DNA of 64,000 nt from Palsa-1033 sp963735455 (GTDB taxonomy: Bacteria > Chloroflexota > Limnocylindria > Limnocylindrales > CSP1-4), in the NCBI GenBank assembly GCA_963735455.1, contig CAVTKZ010000003.1, positions 248,001 to 312,000 of the forward strand. The letters run 5' to 3'. Below, piece after piece: positions 52,730 through 60,886 of this stretch. The notes below the pieces were generated by a model. That model did no database searches. It was given only the letters and a program-made list of their open reading frames with translations, and was not told where the DNA came from. The position numbers were made by a program, and so were the translations under genes. Position 1 is the stretch's first letter. Every line of letters begins with the position of its first letter.

Positions 52730-53269
52730 ATGAGCATCGAGGTCGGCTTCGACTCGGACACGTTCCGCAAGGTGATGGGCCACTTCGTGACCGGGGTCAC
52801 CGTGGTCACCACCCTCGAGGCCGGCGAACCGCAGGGGATCACCGTCAATGCCCTGAGCTCGGTCTCGCTCGAGCCGCCGCTCGTCGTCGTCGCCCTCGAC
52901 CGGCGGCGCTACATCACGCCCAAGGTCCACGCCGCCGGCCTGTTTGCCGTGAACGTCCTGGGCGAGCACCAGCAGGAGATCGCCGACTGCTTCGCCGGCG
53001 CCCCGGTCGAGCCCGGCCGGGAGCGCTTCTGCGGTGCGGCCTGGCGGCCCGGGACGTCGGGCATGCCCCTCCTCGAGGGCGCGATCGCGACCCTCGAATG
53101 CCGGGTGGTCGGGGTCCATCCGATCGGCGACCACGACCTGTTCATCGGCCTCGTCGAGGCCCTCCGCAACGAAGAGCATCACCCCCAGCCGCTGCTCTAC
53201 TACCGGCGCCGCTACCTCCGCGTCGAGCGCTCCGAATCGATCGCGATCGAAGGCCGGCAGGAAGGCTGA
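52730..53269 (+). CDS. Flavin reductase-like (HpaC/DIM6 family) protein
   Basis: FMN-binding split-barrel protein, 179 aa, usually supplying reduced flavin to a two-component monooxygenase: MGHFVTGVTVVTTLEAGEPQ, ITVNALSSVSLEPPLVVVAL (flavin site), FAVNVLGEHQQEIADCFAG and GDHDLFIGLVEAL. First gene of a five- to six-gene run (hydrolase, EthD-like, crotonases). The partner oxygenase is not adjacent. Leaderless-type promoter. Confidence 0.85.
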   Translation: MSIEVGFDSDTFRKVMGHFVTGVTVVTTLEAGEPQGITVNALSSVSLEPPLVVVALDRRRYITPKVHAAGLFAVNVLGEHQQEIADCFAGAPVEPGRERFCGAAWRPGTSGMPLLEGAIATLECRVVGVHPIGDHDLFIGLVEALRNEEHHPQPLLYYRRRYLRVERSESIAIEGRQEG

Positions 53270-53274
53270 TCGGC

Positions 53275-54108
53275 ATGGCGCCGACGGCGACGATCACGGC
53301 CGGTGGCCTCCAGATCGGCTACGACAGCCACGGCAGCGGCCCGCCCCTGGTGATGCTCCACGGCGCGACGTCGACTGGGCGGGAGGACTTCGCCGCGCAG
53401 GTGCCGCTCCTGTCGAAGGGCTTCCGGCTGTACCTGCCCGATGCTCGCGGTCACGGCTCGACCCGCTGGGACCCTGCCGACGGCTTCACCTATGCCCAGC
53501 TGGTCGATGACGTGCTGGCCTTCGTCGACGCCCTGGCCCTCGAGACGTTCCACCTGCTCGGCTTCTCGATGGGCGCGATGACCGCGCTCCAGTTCGCGAC
53601 CCGCTACCCGGATCGGCTGCGGACGCTGGTCGTCGTGGGGATCACGACCCAGCGCGAGCCGCGCACGAGCGTCGTCCGGCGGCTGACGGATCTCGAGCGG
53701 ATCGACCGGGTCGATCCGGCCTGGGCCGCCCTCCTCGGCCGGCGCCACGATCCGGTCCAGGGCCAGGGCGCCTGGCGCCGGCTGCTGCCGGCGATCGCCG
53801 CCGACGTGGCAGTCCAGCCACTCCTCGGGCCGCGCGAGCTGCGCCGGATCGAGCTGCCGGCCCTGGTCGCGGTCGGCGACCACGATCCGTTCGTGCCGGT
53901 CGACCATGCCTGGGGCCTGATGCGCCAGCTGCCCGATGCCCGGCTCTTCGTGGCACCCGGCTCAGGCCACGAGGTGATGGTTCGCCAGCCGGCCCTGTTC
54001 AACGAGGCCTGTGCGGGCTTCTATCGTGCGACCGAGGCGATAGCCCGGGGTCGCAGCGAGGCCAATCGCGGCGGCTCGGGCGCCACCTTCGAGGGAGACC
54101 ACCGATGA
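53275..54108 (+). CDS. Alpha/beta hydrolase
   Basis: 277-residue alpha/beta-hydrolase fold protein: oxyanion region LVMLHGATSTGREDF, nucleophile elbow LLGFSMGAMTALQFATRYPD (Ser in GFSMG), acid in ALVAVGDHDPFVPVDHAW and His in APGSGHEVMVRQ, so the triad is complete. ATG 53275, five bases after the flavin reductase stop. Its location with EthD and crotonase genes suggests a ring-cleavage product or ester/lactone hydrolase, but the substrate is unknown. Overlaps the next ATG (ATGA). Confidence 0.85.
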   Translation: MAPTATITAGGLQIGYDSHGSGPPLVMLHGATSTGREDFAAQVPLLSKGFRLYLPDARGHGSTRWDPADGFTYAQLVDDVLAFVDALALETFHLLGFSMGAMTALQFATRYPDRLRTLVVVGITTQREPRTSVVRRLTDLERIDRVDPAWAALLGRRHDPVQGQGAWRRLLPAIAADVAVQPLLGPRELRRIELPALVAVGDHDPFVPVDHAWGLMRQLPDARLFVAPGSGHEVMVRQPALFNEACAGFYRATEAIARGRSEANRGGSGATFEGDHR

Positions 54109-54443
54109 CCACCCTGTTCGTCGAGTTCCGCCGACCGGACGGCGGGCCCGAGGCCACGGCTGCCTTCGAGCAGGCCTACGCCGAGACGCACCTGCCCCTG
54201 ATCGTCGAGACACCCGGGCTGCGCTCGATCCGGGTCCAGCGGGTGAGCGAGGCGCTGGGCGGGACGACCGACCTGCTCCTCGTCGTCGCGATGGAGTTTG
54301 ACGACCGGGCCGCGCTCGATGCCGGCCTCGCCTCGGATGCGATGCGCGCCGCCGGCCGGAACCTGCGGACGATCGCGCCCGGGCTGGCCACGCTGCTGGT
54401 CGTGGAAGATGCGCAGGACCTCGTTCCGGTCGCCTGGCGCTAG
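54105..54443 (+). CDS. EthD-domain (dimeric alpha/beta barrel) protein
   Basis: 112 residues with the EthD/Dabb ferredoxin-like fold: TLFVEFRRPDG, AYAETHLPLIVETPGLRSIR (the H-x-P-L motif) and LLLVVAMEFDDRAALDAGLA. EthD proteins accompany monooxygenase systems and some act as small cyclases or decarboxylases. Coupled to the hydrolase by ATGA. Function here unknown, but the setting suggests a role in the same degradation run. Confidence 0.75.
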   Translation: MTTLFVEFRRPDGGPEATAAFEQAYAETHLPLIVETPGLRSIRVQRVSEALGGTTDLLLVVAMEFDDRAALDAGLASDAMRAAGRNLRTIAPGLATLLVVEDAQDLVPVAWR

Positions 54444-54446
54444 GGC

Positions 54447-54452
54447 GATACT
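54447..54452 (+). promoter_or_regulatory. -10 box GATACT before the PaaF-like gene
   Basis: GATACT ends six bases before the GTG at 54459. It may allow separate, leaderless expression of the crotonase from within the run. Confidence 0.35.
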
Positions 54453-54458
54453 GGGGCC

Positions 54459-55271
54459 GTGTCCTCCGGCCCGCTGGTCCGCGTTGCCTTCCCGGCCCCG
54501 TCTCCGTTCGGGCAGGGCTCCCCGCCCGAGGGCGTGGCGCTCCTGACCTTCGACCGGCCCGAGGCCCTCAATGCGGTCTCGTTCGCCCTGCTGGCCGAGC
54601 TCGTCGCCGCGCTCCGGGCCCTGGATGCCGATCCGGCCTGCCGCTGCATCGTCCTGACCGGGGCCGGGTCGCGGGCCTTTGCCGCCGGGGCCGATATCCG
54701 GGAGCTGGCCGGCCAGACGCCTGATTCGCTGCGCGCCGGTGACGACTTCGAGCGCTGGGACGAGCTGCGCCAGATCGGCCTGCCGATCATCGCCGCGGTG
54801 CGCGGCTACGCCCTGGGCGGTGGCTGTGAGCTGGCCATGGCCTGCGACCTGATCGTGGCCGGTGAGGATGCCCAGTTCGGGCAACCGGAGATCAAGATCG
54901 GGGTGATCCCGGGTGCCGGGGGGACCCAGCGCCTGACCCGGGCCATCGGCAAGGCGCGGGCGATGGAGCTGATCCTGACCGGCCGCTCGATCTCCGCCCG
55001 GGAAGCGGCCGCGGCCGGGCTGGTCAGCCTGGTCGTGCCCGCCGAGGAGACGGTCGACCGAGCGCTGCAGCTGGCCGCCCAGATCGCGGCGATGCCGCCG
55101 ATCGCCGTCCGCTCGGCCAAGGCGATGGTCAACCGGGCCGCCGAGACCTCGCTCAGCGAGGGGCTGGCCGACGAGCGGCAGGCCTTCTTCGACCTGTTCG
55201 CGACAGCGGACCAGGCCGAGGGGATGGCCGCCTTCGCCGAGAAGCGCGCACCAACCTGGCAGGGACGTTGA
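54459..55271 (+). CDS. Enoyl-CoA hydratase (crotonase), PaaF-like
   Basis: CoA-thioester hydratase, 270 aa. GVALLTFDRPEALNAVSFAL, the CoA/oxyanion region SRAFAAGADIRELAGQ, RGYALGGGCELAMACDLIVA, and both catalytic acids in GQPEIKIGVIPGAGGTQRLT (Glu in PEIKIG; Glu normally at the second position replaced within GVIPGAGG). GTG 54459. The length and N-terminus (17 extra residues) are slightly beyond PaaF. Likely hydrates an enoyl-CoA in beta-oxidation of ring-opened phenylacetate; general fatty-acid use is the alternative. Confidence 0.82.
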   Translation: MSSGPLVRVAFPAPSPFGQGSPPEGVALLTFDRPEALNAVSFALLAELVAALRALDADPACRCIVLTGAGSRAFAAGADIRELAGQTPDSLRAGDDFERWDELRQIGLPIIAAVRGYALGGGCELAMACDLIVAGEDAQFGQPEIKIGVIPGAGGTQRLTRAIGKARAMELILTGRSISAREAAAAGLVSLVVPAEETVDRALQLAAQIAAMPPIAVRSAKAMVNRAAETSLSEGLADERQAFFDLFATADQAEGMAAFAEKRAPTWQGR

Positions 55272-55281
55272 GGAGGGACCC

Positions 55282-56087
55282 GTGACCGACGAGACTGGCC
55301 GGCCGTTGGACGAGGGCGGCAGCGACTACGGCAGCGACCTGAGCCGGGACATGGGCGACGGCCCGCCGGGCGCCTGGCGCGACTCGGCGCCCGACCTGCT
55401 CGGGCCGATCGACGAGGCCTCGCCGGTCAGCGGCCACGTGCCGACGGCCGCCGACGCCCCGTCGGTGTCGCTCGCCCCGGAGCATGACTGGCAGGCGGCC
55501 CGGGCGGTCCTCGTCCCGCTCCTGCGCCCGGTGGGCACGGCCGGCATCCGGCTGGCCGACGCTCAGCGCTCGACGCTCGCGGTGAGCACCGCCAGCCACA
55601 CCTTGCCGCTGGTATCGGACGGCCCCGGCGGGCTGGCCGTGGTCTACGTGATCCCGGCCTCGGGCTTCGATGTCGTCGTCAACGGCGAGCACCTCGTCTC
55701 GTGGGGCGTCGAGGCGACCGATGTCCAGGCCGCGGCGATGGCCAACCTGGCCGCCTGGTCGGCCGCCGCGGGCTGGACTGGTGAGGAGTCGGACGGCCGG
55801 CGGCTGCTGTCGTCGGACAGCGGCGACGGCCCCGACGCGACGCGGATCCTGCTGCCCGAGGTCCGGGCCTACCTGCTGGCCGCCCTCGGCGCCGGTTGGT
55901 GGACCGGTCCTGGTCGGCCTGCCCGATCGCCATCTGCTCGTCGCCGGCGCGTCTGCTCCGGCCGACACCGACTTCACGCGTCCAGCTGACCGGCTTCGTC
56001 GCCGATCACGCCGACGGGGCGGACGAGCCGATCGACCGGCGCCTGTTCGAGCTGGTCGGCGACGAGCTCCGCCCGCTGGCGACCTGA
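55282..56087 (+). CDS. Hypothetical protein, two frame slips
   Basis: Not recognised. From GTG 55282 the first frame covers a Gly/Asp-rich acidic start and a domain with DWQAARAVLVPLLRPVGTAG, GGLAVVYVIPASGFDVVVNG and AAWSAAAGWTGEESDGRRLL. Slips near 55900 and 55975 lead to VLVGLPDRHLLVAGASAPAD and then VQLTGFVADHADGADEPIDR with LFELVGDELRPLAT at the stop. About 268 aa when joined. Cytoplasmic. It sits between two crotonase genes, 10 nt after the first and 20 nt before the second, so it belongs to the run; function unknown. Confidence 0.6.
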
Positions 56088-56107
56088 GGCTCGAGAACAG
56101 GCCGTCG

Positions 56108-56899
56108 ATGGCACAGCCCGAGTTCGAGGCGCTCCGCTGGGAGGCGGCCGGCGGGATCGCCACGATCACCCTCGACCGGCCGGAGGCGCTCAACAGCCTC
56201 GAAGGCCGGCTCAAGGCCGAGCTCCTCGGCGCGATCCGCCAGGCCGGCCGCGACTCGAACGTCCAGGTCGTGATCCTGACCGGCGCCGGCCGGGCGTTCT
56301 GCGCGGGCCAGGACCTGAAGGAGCGCCTCCAGCCCGACCCGACTCCGCTCGACGTCGAGGTCCGCCAGCGGTTCAACCCGATCGTCAGCGCGATCCGCCT
56401 CCTGGACAAGCCGGTGATCGCGGCGGTCAACGGTGTGGCCGCCGGGGCCGGCGCGTCGCTGGCCTTCGCCTGCGACCTGCGGATCGCGTCCGAGTCGGCC
56501 ACCTTCGTCCTGGCGTTCGGCCGGATCGGCCTGATCCCCGACAGCGGCGCGACCTGGCTCCTGCCCCGCCTGGTCGGCCTCGGCCGGGCGACCGAGCTGA
56601 TGCTCCTGCCCGACCCGCTGGCGGCGGCCGAGGCGCTCCGGATCGGGCTCGTCAACCGGGTCGTGCCGGCCGGCGAGCTGCTGGCCGAGGCCGGCGCGAT
56701 CGCCGCGACCCTGGCCGCCGGCGCGCCGCGAGCCCTGGCCCTGACCAAGCGGGCGATCCGGCGCGGTCTGGAGGTGGGCTTCGACGAGGCCCTCGACTAC
56801 GAGGCATCGCTGCAGGGTATCGCCGGCCGGACCGCCGACCACGCCGAAGGACTGGCTGCCTTCGTCGAGAAACGGGCGCCGCGCTTCAGCGGCTCATAG
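56108..56899 (+). CDS. paaG: PaaG-like 1,2-epoxyphenylacetyl-CoA isomerase
   Basis: Crotonase-fold enzyme that rearranges ring-1,2-epoxyphenylacetyl-CoA to the oxepin form, 263 aa. GGIATITLDRPEALNSLEGR, GAGRAFCAGQDLKERLQPDP, and NGVAAGAGASLAFACDLRIA in place of the hydratase acid motif. The PaaG-type FGRIGLIPDSGATWLLPRLV keeps the isomerase Asp in PDSG. ATG 56108. Fits the paaABCD genes at 61.5-64 kb. The C-terminal helix (FVEKRAPRF) is typical of the family. Confidence 0.85.
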   Translation: MAQPEFEALRWEAAGGIATITLDRPEALNSLEGRLKAELLGAIRQAGRDSNVQVVILTGAGRAFCAGQDLKERLQPDPTPLDVEVRQRFNPIVSAIRLLDKPVIAAVNGVAAGAGASLAFACDLRIASESATFVLAFGRIGLIPDSGATWLLPRLVGLGRATELMLLPDPLAAAEALRIGLVNRVVPAGELLAEAGAIAATLAAGAPRALALTKRAIRRGLEVGFDEALDYEASLQGIAGRTADHAEGLAAFVEKRAPRFSGS

Positions 56900-56953
56900 C
56901 CCAACCGGGCCTGCGTGACGGCGCGATCCGAGCCGCGCCCGGCCGGCAGCCGG

Positions 56954-56959
56954 TAGGCT
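56954..56959 (+). promoter_or_regulatory. -10 box TAGGCT, leaderless
   Basis: TAGGCT ends seven bases before the ATG at 56967; no ribosome site. Confidence 0.4.
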
Positions 56960-56966
56960 CCCGGCG

Positions 56967-58193
56967 ATGAGCCGCCCAACGATCGCCGGCTGGCTGCTGG
57001 TCGCCGCCGTCGCCGGCTACCTGGCCTTCGAGGATGGACCATGGCGGGTGCCGATGCCCGGCGGCTATCCACTCGTGCCGATCCTGGCCGTGGTCGTCGT
57101 CCTCGTCGCGCTGGCGATCCGGCTGGTGACCGGGCGGCTCGAGCCGGTCGCCGTCCTGGCGGCGATGGCGATCGTCGCCGCGCTCCTGTTCGACGCCACG
57201 TTCTTCGAGGGCGTTGCGTTCCGCGACCTGGGCCTCTACCTCAAGGCCGGGCTCCACTTCCGGCTCGGCCAGCCGGTCTACCTCGGGGGCCTGGTCACGA
57301 CCCTGCCGGCTGATCCGACGAGCTATCCCTATCTCTATCCACCCCCGACGCTGCCGGTGGCGGCCGCCCTGTCGCTCCTGCCCGGCTGGCTGGTCGCGAT
57401 CGCCTGGGAAGCGGGCCTGCTCGCCGCCGCCCTGGCCGGGCTCCGGCTGCTCGGGCTCGGCTGGGGCTGGAGTGCCGTGCTGCTGGCCTGGCCGCCGTTT
57501 GCCCAGGGGCTGTACGTCGGCAATGTCTCGATCCTGGTCTTCCTCCTGTTCGCGGCCGGCCCGTGGATCGGCAGTGGCCTGCTGGCCGGCGTCCTGTTCA
57601 AGCCCCAGGCGGCGATCGCCGGCCTGTGGCTCGTCCGCGAGCGGCGCCTGCGCGCCCTTGCGATCGGGCTCCTGGTCCTGGCCGGACTGGTGGCGGTGAC
57701 CTTGCCCCTGACCGGAGTCGACCAGTGGCGCGCCTGGCTCGACGGCCTGGCCTGGTTCAGCCGGTCGCAGCCGTTCGTGCCCCGGACGTTCTACGGGCTG
57801 GCCCTGGCCGAATACCTGCCCGGGGCCGTGGCCCTGACGGCCGCCCTCGTCGTGCTGGGGCTGGCCCTCCTTGGGCGGGGCCGGGCCGGGCTCGCCCGCC
57901 TGGGCGTGGCGTCCGTCGTCGGGTCACCGTCGCTGTATGCCCACGGCTTCACGCTTGCCCTGCCCGCCCTGCTCGAGCTGCGCGCAGCGGCGTTCTGGAC
58001 GGCGCTTGCCTTGACCTCGGTCTCGGGCGGGCTCACCTGGTTTGGTGCCCTGGCGATCGTCGTCGGGGCCTGGTTCCTGCCGGTCCTGCGGCGCTCTGCC
58101 GGGTCAGTGCCGGAGGCGGGCGATCCGCTCCATCCACTGGCCGGCCGGGCCGGCCCCTGGCCGGCCGCCGATGCGGAGCTGGATCAGGGGTAG
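56967..58193 (+). CDS. DUF2029/GT87-like polyprenol-phosphate-sugar mannosyltransferase family membrane protein
   Basis: 408-residue multi-pass membrane protein with about ten helices. The family marks are the first extracytoplasmic loop with an acidic pair and YPYLYPPPTLPVAAALSLL, then AWPPFAQGLYVGNVSILVFL and LLAGVLFKPQAAIAGLWLVR (the FKP motif). GT87 enzymes of actinobacteria add mannose or arabinose to lipoglycans outside the membrane; sugar and acceptor are unknown here. Ends with a Pro/Ala-rich cytoplasmic tail. The 3' end overlaps the converging FecR-like gene by ten bases. Confidence 0.78.
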   Translation: MSRPTIAGWLLVAAVAGYLAFEDGPWRVPMPGGYPLVPILAVVVVLVALAIRLVTGRLEPVAVLAAMAIVAALLFDATFFEGVAFRDLGLYLKAGLHFRLGQPVYLGGLVTTLPADPTSYPYLYPPPTLPVAAALSLLPGWLVAIAWEAGLLAAALAGLRLLGLGWGWSAVLLAWPPFAQGLYVGNVSILVFLLFAAGPWIGSGLLAGVLFKPQAAIAGLWLVRERRLRALAIGLLVLAGLVAVTLPLTGVDQWRAWLDGLAWFSRSQPFVPRTFYGLALAEYLPGAVALTAALVVLGLALLGRGRAGLARLGVASVVGSPSLYAHGFTLALPALLELRAAAFWTALALTSVSGGLTWFGALAIVVGAWFLPVLRRSAGSVPEAGDPLHPLAGRAGPWPAADAELDQG

Positions 58194-60076
58194 GTGTAGG
58201 AGGGCGCCGTGCCCGATGTCTCCTCGACGACGAACTGGCCGAGGCTGGTCGTGCGCACGACCTGGACCCGGAAGTAGATCGTTTCACCCGAGCTGAACAG
58301 ACTCGCCGGCGGGACGGCCACGTTCGAGGTGAACCAGTCCGTGACGAAGATCGAGCCCAGGGCGTTGGCAGGCGTGGGATTCGGATCGTGGGAATAGATC
58401 ACCCGGTACTCGCTGAAGCAGGCCTGCCGCTGGTACGCGTTCCAGATGACGACCGTTCCGCCTGACGACGAAGAGACCGCTGCCGGGCCAAGGTCGCCGA
58501 CGCCGAAGCCGAGGCCGGTCTCGACCGGGCTCGCCTCGAGGACCTTGTTGCCCGAGCCGAGGACGAGGGTCCGGTAGAAGTAGGTCGCGCCGTTGGCCAC
58601 GGTGGCATCCTGGCCGGTCGTCTTGGCGATCGAGTTCGTCGACGTGCCGGCAACGACCTTCGAGAGGTTGTAGGTGGCCGGGATGCCCGGGACCGAGTCC
58701 CGCAGGGTGACGTAGCGGGTGAATCCGCTGCCCGTGTACTTCGACCAGGTCGCGACGACACCACCCGGGCACGAGGTCAGCGACAGGCTCAGGCTGGGCG
58801 TCGGCGTGGCCGTCGGCGTGGGGCTGGGGCTGGGACTGGGACTGGCCGTGGGCGTCGGAGTCGGTTGCTGGGTCGGGACCGGGGTCGACGTCGGCAGGTC
58901 ACTCGGGCTCGGGCTGGCATCCGGCGTCGGTCCGGGGGTGTCGCTCGGGCTCACGTCCGGGACGGCGCTCGGCGTCGGGCTGGCGACCGGCGTGCCGTTG
59001 GGCGCCAGGGCTACGCCGGCCAGGGCGCCGATCGGGTAGCCCAGGGCCTCGTCCGTCTTGGCGTTCGAGATGAGCCACGGATCACTGAAGTCGACGGCCG
59101 GGATGGGACCGACGGTCAGGCTGTCCGGACCGGGCTCGCCGAAGACGACGGTCAGGGCCGTGCCCTCGGGAATCGGCTGGTTGGCCGCGGGACCGCTGAC
59201 ACTGATCGAATGCTCGAGGGCCAGCACGCTGACCTGCTCGCGACCGCCATCGGCGGTCCGGTCCAGGTCAAAGGCCGTCCCGGTCGCGGTCCAGGTGTAG
59301 GGACCGGTCACGACCTCGTACGAGCCGCCGGCCGGGACCACGACCCGGTTGTAGGCACGGCCGTCGAGCAGGGCGACCTGGGTCGTGGAGCTGGACAGGA
59401 CGTTGAGCTTGAGATCCGCCCCGCCGGCCAGCCGGGCCTGGCTGCCACCGAGGATGAGGGTCGCGTGGCCAGCGGCACCGACCTTGATCTCGTCGCCCGC
59501 GGCGAGGTCCATCCCGGCCGCCAGGGCCCGGCTGGTGCCGGCCCGGACCAGGGTCGCATCGGCGACGTCGCCGGCCCGCTCGACCGCCGTGGTCCCAAGC
59601 CCGCCCGAGGCGATCTTGATCGCCACCCCGCCCCCGATGAGGATCGCGATCGCCAGCACTGCCCATAGCCAGACCTTCGTCCGGCCGCGGCTGGCGCCGG
59701 TGCTCCGGCCGTGCGGCCGGGGTTCCGCCATCGGCTCGGCCAGGGCGCCGGCCGTCGCGCTCGAGGTCAACCCTGCGCCGGCCGGCTGCAGCAGCTGGCC
59801 GCGCAGGGCAAGCGCGAAGCTGGCGTCGGGCAGGGCCGCGGTCAGCTGGGCCTTCCGGCTGCGCGCCCGCCGGCCGGTCGCGGCCAGCTCGGCGGCGAGA
59901 AGGTCGAGGAGCCCGCGATCAGGATCGGACGCCCGGTCGATCGGGACCGGGCTCGGCGGGACTGGCGGCGTCGGGACGGCCGGTGCCGGGGCAGGGCCGA
60001 CCGGCGCCAAGTGAGTCGTCGAAGCCGGGGCGGGCGTTGCCGTGCCGGCGGCCTCGGATCGGCGGCTACGCGGCAT
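58184..60076 (-). CDS. FecR-domain membrane protein with PT-rich linker and beta-sandwich tail
   Basis: 630 aa, ATG 60076 overlapping the sigma-factor stop. Order: Pro/Ala-rich cytoplasmic start (to ~45), an acidic helical region that may bind sigma (RGLLDLLAAELAATGRRARS), one membrane helix (VWLWAVLAIAILIGGGVAI, near 140), a FecR domain (~170-300: LVRAGTSRALAAGMDLAAGD, YEVVTGPYTWTATGTAFDLD), a Ser/Pro/Thr linker of about 80 residues (58790-58990), and a fibronectin-III-like or similar beta domain to the end (GGVVATWSKYTGSGFTRYVT). The cysteines near 430 and 560 may bridge. Predicted to hold or sense for the adjacent sigma factor; the cue is unknown. Classical FecR works with TonB-dependent receptors, not expected here. 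Confidence 0.8.
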   Translation of the reverse strand: MPRSRRSEAAGTATPAPASTTHLAPVGPAPAPAVPTPPVPPSPVPIDRASDPDRGLLDLLAAELAATGRRARSRKAQLTAALPDASFALALRGQLLQPAGAGLTSSATAGALAEPMAEPRPHGRSTGASRGRTKVWLWAVLAIAILIGGGVAIKIASGGLGTTAVERAGDVADATLVRAGTSRALAAGMDLAAGDEIKVGAAGHATLILGGSQARLAGGADLKLNVLSSSTTQVALLDGRAYNRVVVPAGGSYEVVTGPYTWTATGTAFDLDRTADGGREQVSVLALEHSISVSGPAANQPIPEGTALTVVFGEPGPDSLTVGPIPAVDFSDPWLISNAKTDEALGYPIGALAGVALAPNGTPVASPTPSAVPDVSPSDTPGPTPDASPSPSDLPTSTPVPTQQPTPTPTASPSPSPSPTPTATPTPSLSLSLTSCPGGVVATWSKYTGSGFTRYVTLRDSVPGIPATYNLSKVVAGTSTNSIAKTTGQDATVANGATYFYRTLVLGSGNKVLEASPVETGLGFGVGDLGPAAVSSSSGGTVVIWNAYQRQACFSEYRVIYSHDPNPTPANALGSIFVTDWFTSNVAVPPASLFSSGETIYFRVQVVRTTSLGQFVVEETSGTAPSYTYP

Positions 60077-60678
60077 GGATGCCCGCGCCACCGGTGCCCG
60101 TGTTCAGGGCCCGCAGGGCGCGCTCGAGTCGGACGCTGAGGGTGGTGGCAGAGACGCCGAGGACCCCGCACAGCTCCAGGTCGGTCAGGTCGTCCAGGTA
60201 TTTGAGGATGACCACCCGGCGCTGCGGCTCGGTCAGCCGGCGGAACGCCCGGCGCACGTCGTCACGGTCGAGCGCTGCAACAAAGATGGCCGTGGCGACC
60301 TCGTCGCCGACGAGCGGGTTGCGCCGCTCGGCGTCCGGCTCGCCGACATCGGTGGCCCGCACGGCCACCGGGAATGCTCTGCTCGACCCGCTGGCCGCGG
60401 TCGATGATCGCGTTGGCCGCCACCCGGAAGAGCCAGCCGCCGATCGTCTCGGTCCGCAGCGTCCCAGCCTGGATCGCCTCCAGCCCGCGCTGGAAGGTGG
60501 CGGCCGTGATCTCCTCGGCCGCCGCCCGGTCGGTGACCCGGCGGGCGACGAATCCATAGACGCGCGGCAGGTAGTGGTCGTAGAGCGTGCCGTATGCCTC
60601 GGCATCGGCACGCGCCCGGGCCACCATTCCACGCTCGCGCTCAGGGTCCAACCGGCTTCTGGGTCGCACGTTGGCCAT
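60066..60678 (-). CDS. ECF-type sigma factor (sigma-70 family), one frame slip
   Basis: About 204 aa from ATG 60678. Region 2: DAEAYGTLYDHYLPRVYGFV with AAEEITAATFQRGLEAI and GWLFRVAANAIIDRGQR. The frame slips near 60378; region 4 continues DDVRRAFRRLTEPQRRVVIL, YLDDLTDLELCGVLGVSATT and LSVRLERALRALN. All helices needed for -10 and -35 binding are present. Its stop overlaps the FecR-like start, the standard layout for an extracytoplasmic-function sigma factor and its membrane partner. Divergent from the TetR gene. Confidence 0.85.
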
Positions 60679-60812
60679 TCGAAGACCGACGGTATCGGGA
60701 CCCCAGTCGTCCAGCCATTCACCAGCGGTACTGCCCGCGCCCGTAGCAGGTACCGCTTGGGGCCGGTACGTCCGCCGGGACGCACCCGGCGGCCCGGGTC
60801 TGCGCCCGGCAC

Positions 60813-60841
60813 TTGACTGGCTCCGGCTGGGCGGCTAGCGT
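60813..60841 (+). promoter_or_regulatory. Promoter of tetR-paaABCD
   Basis: -35 TTGACT (60813-60818), 17-base spacer, -10 TAGCGT (60836-60841). Start expected near 60848, inside the TetR operator. Confidence 0.6.
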
Positions 60842-60845
60842 CCCT

Positions 60846-60859
60846 AACGAACGTTCGTT
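60846..60859. promoter_or_regulatory. TetR-type operator AACGAACGTTCGTT
   Basis: Perfect 14-base palindrome covering the predicted transcription start and 27 nt before the regulator's ATG. The sequence style (AACGAACG half-sites) is that of TetR-family regulators of acyl-CoA pathways. Autoregulation and control of paaABCD by phenylacetyl-CoA are inferred. Confidence 0.7.
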
Positions 60860-60886
60860 GGCAGCCCATGGGAGCAAGCGGAAACG

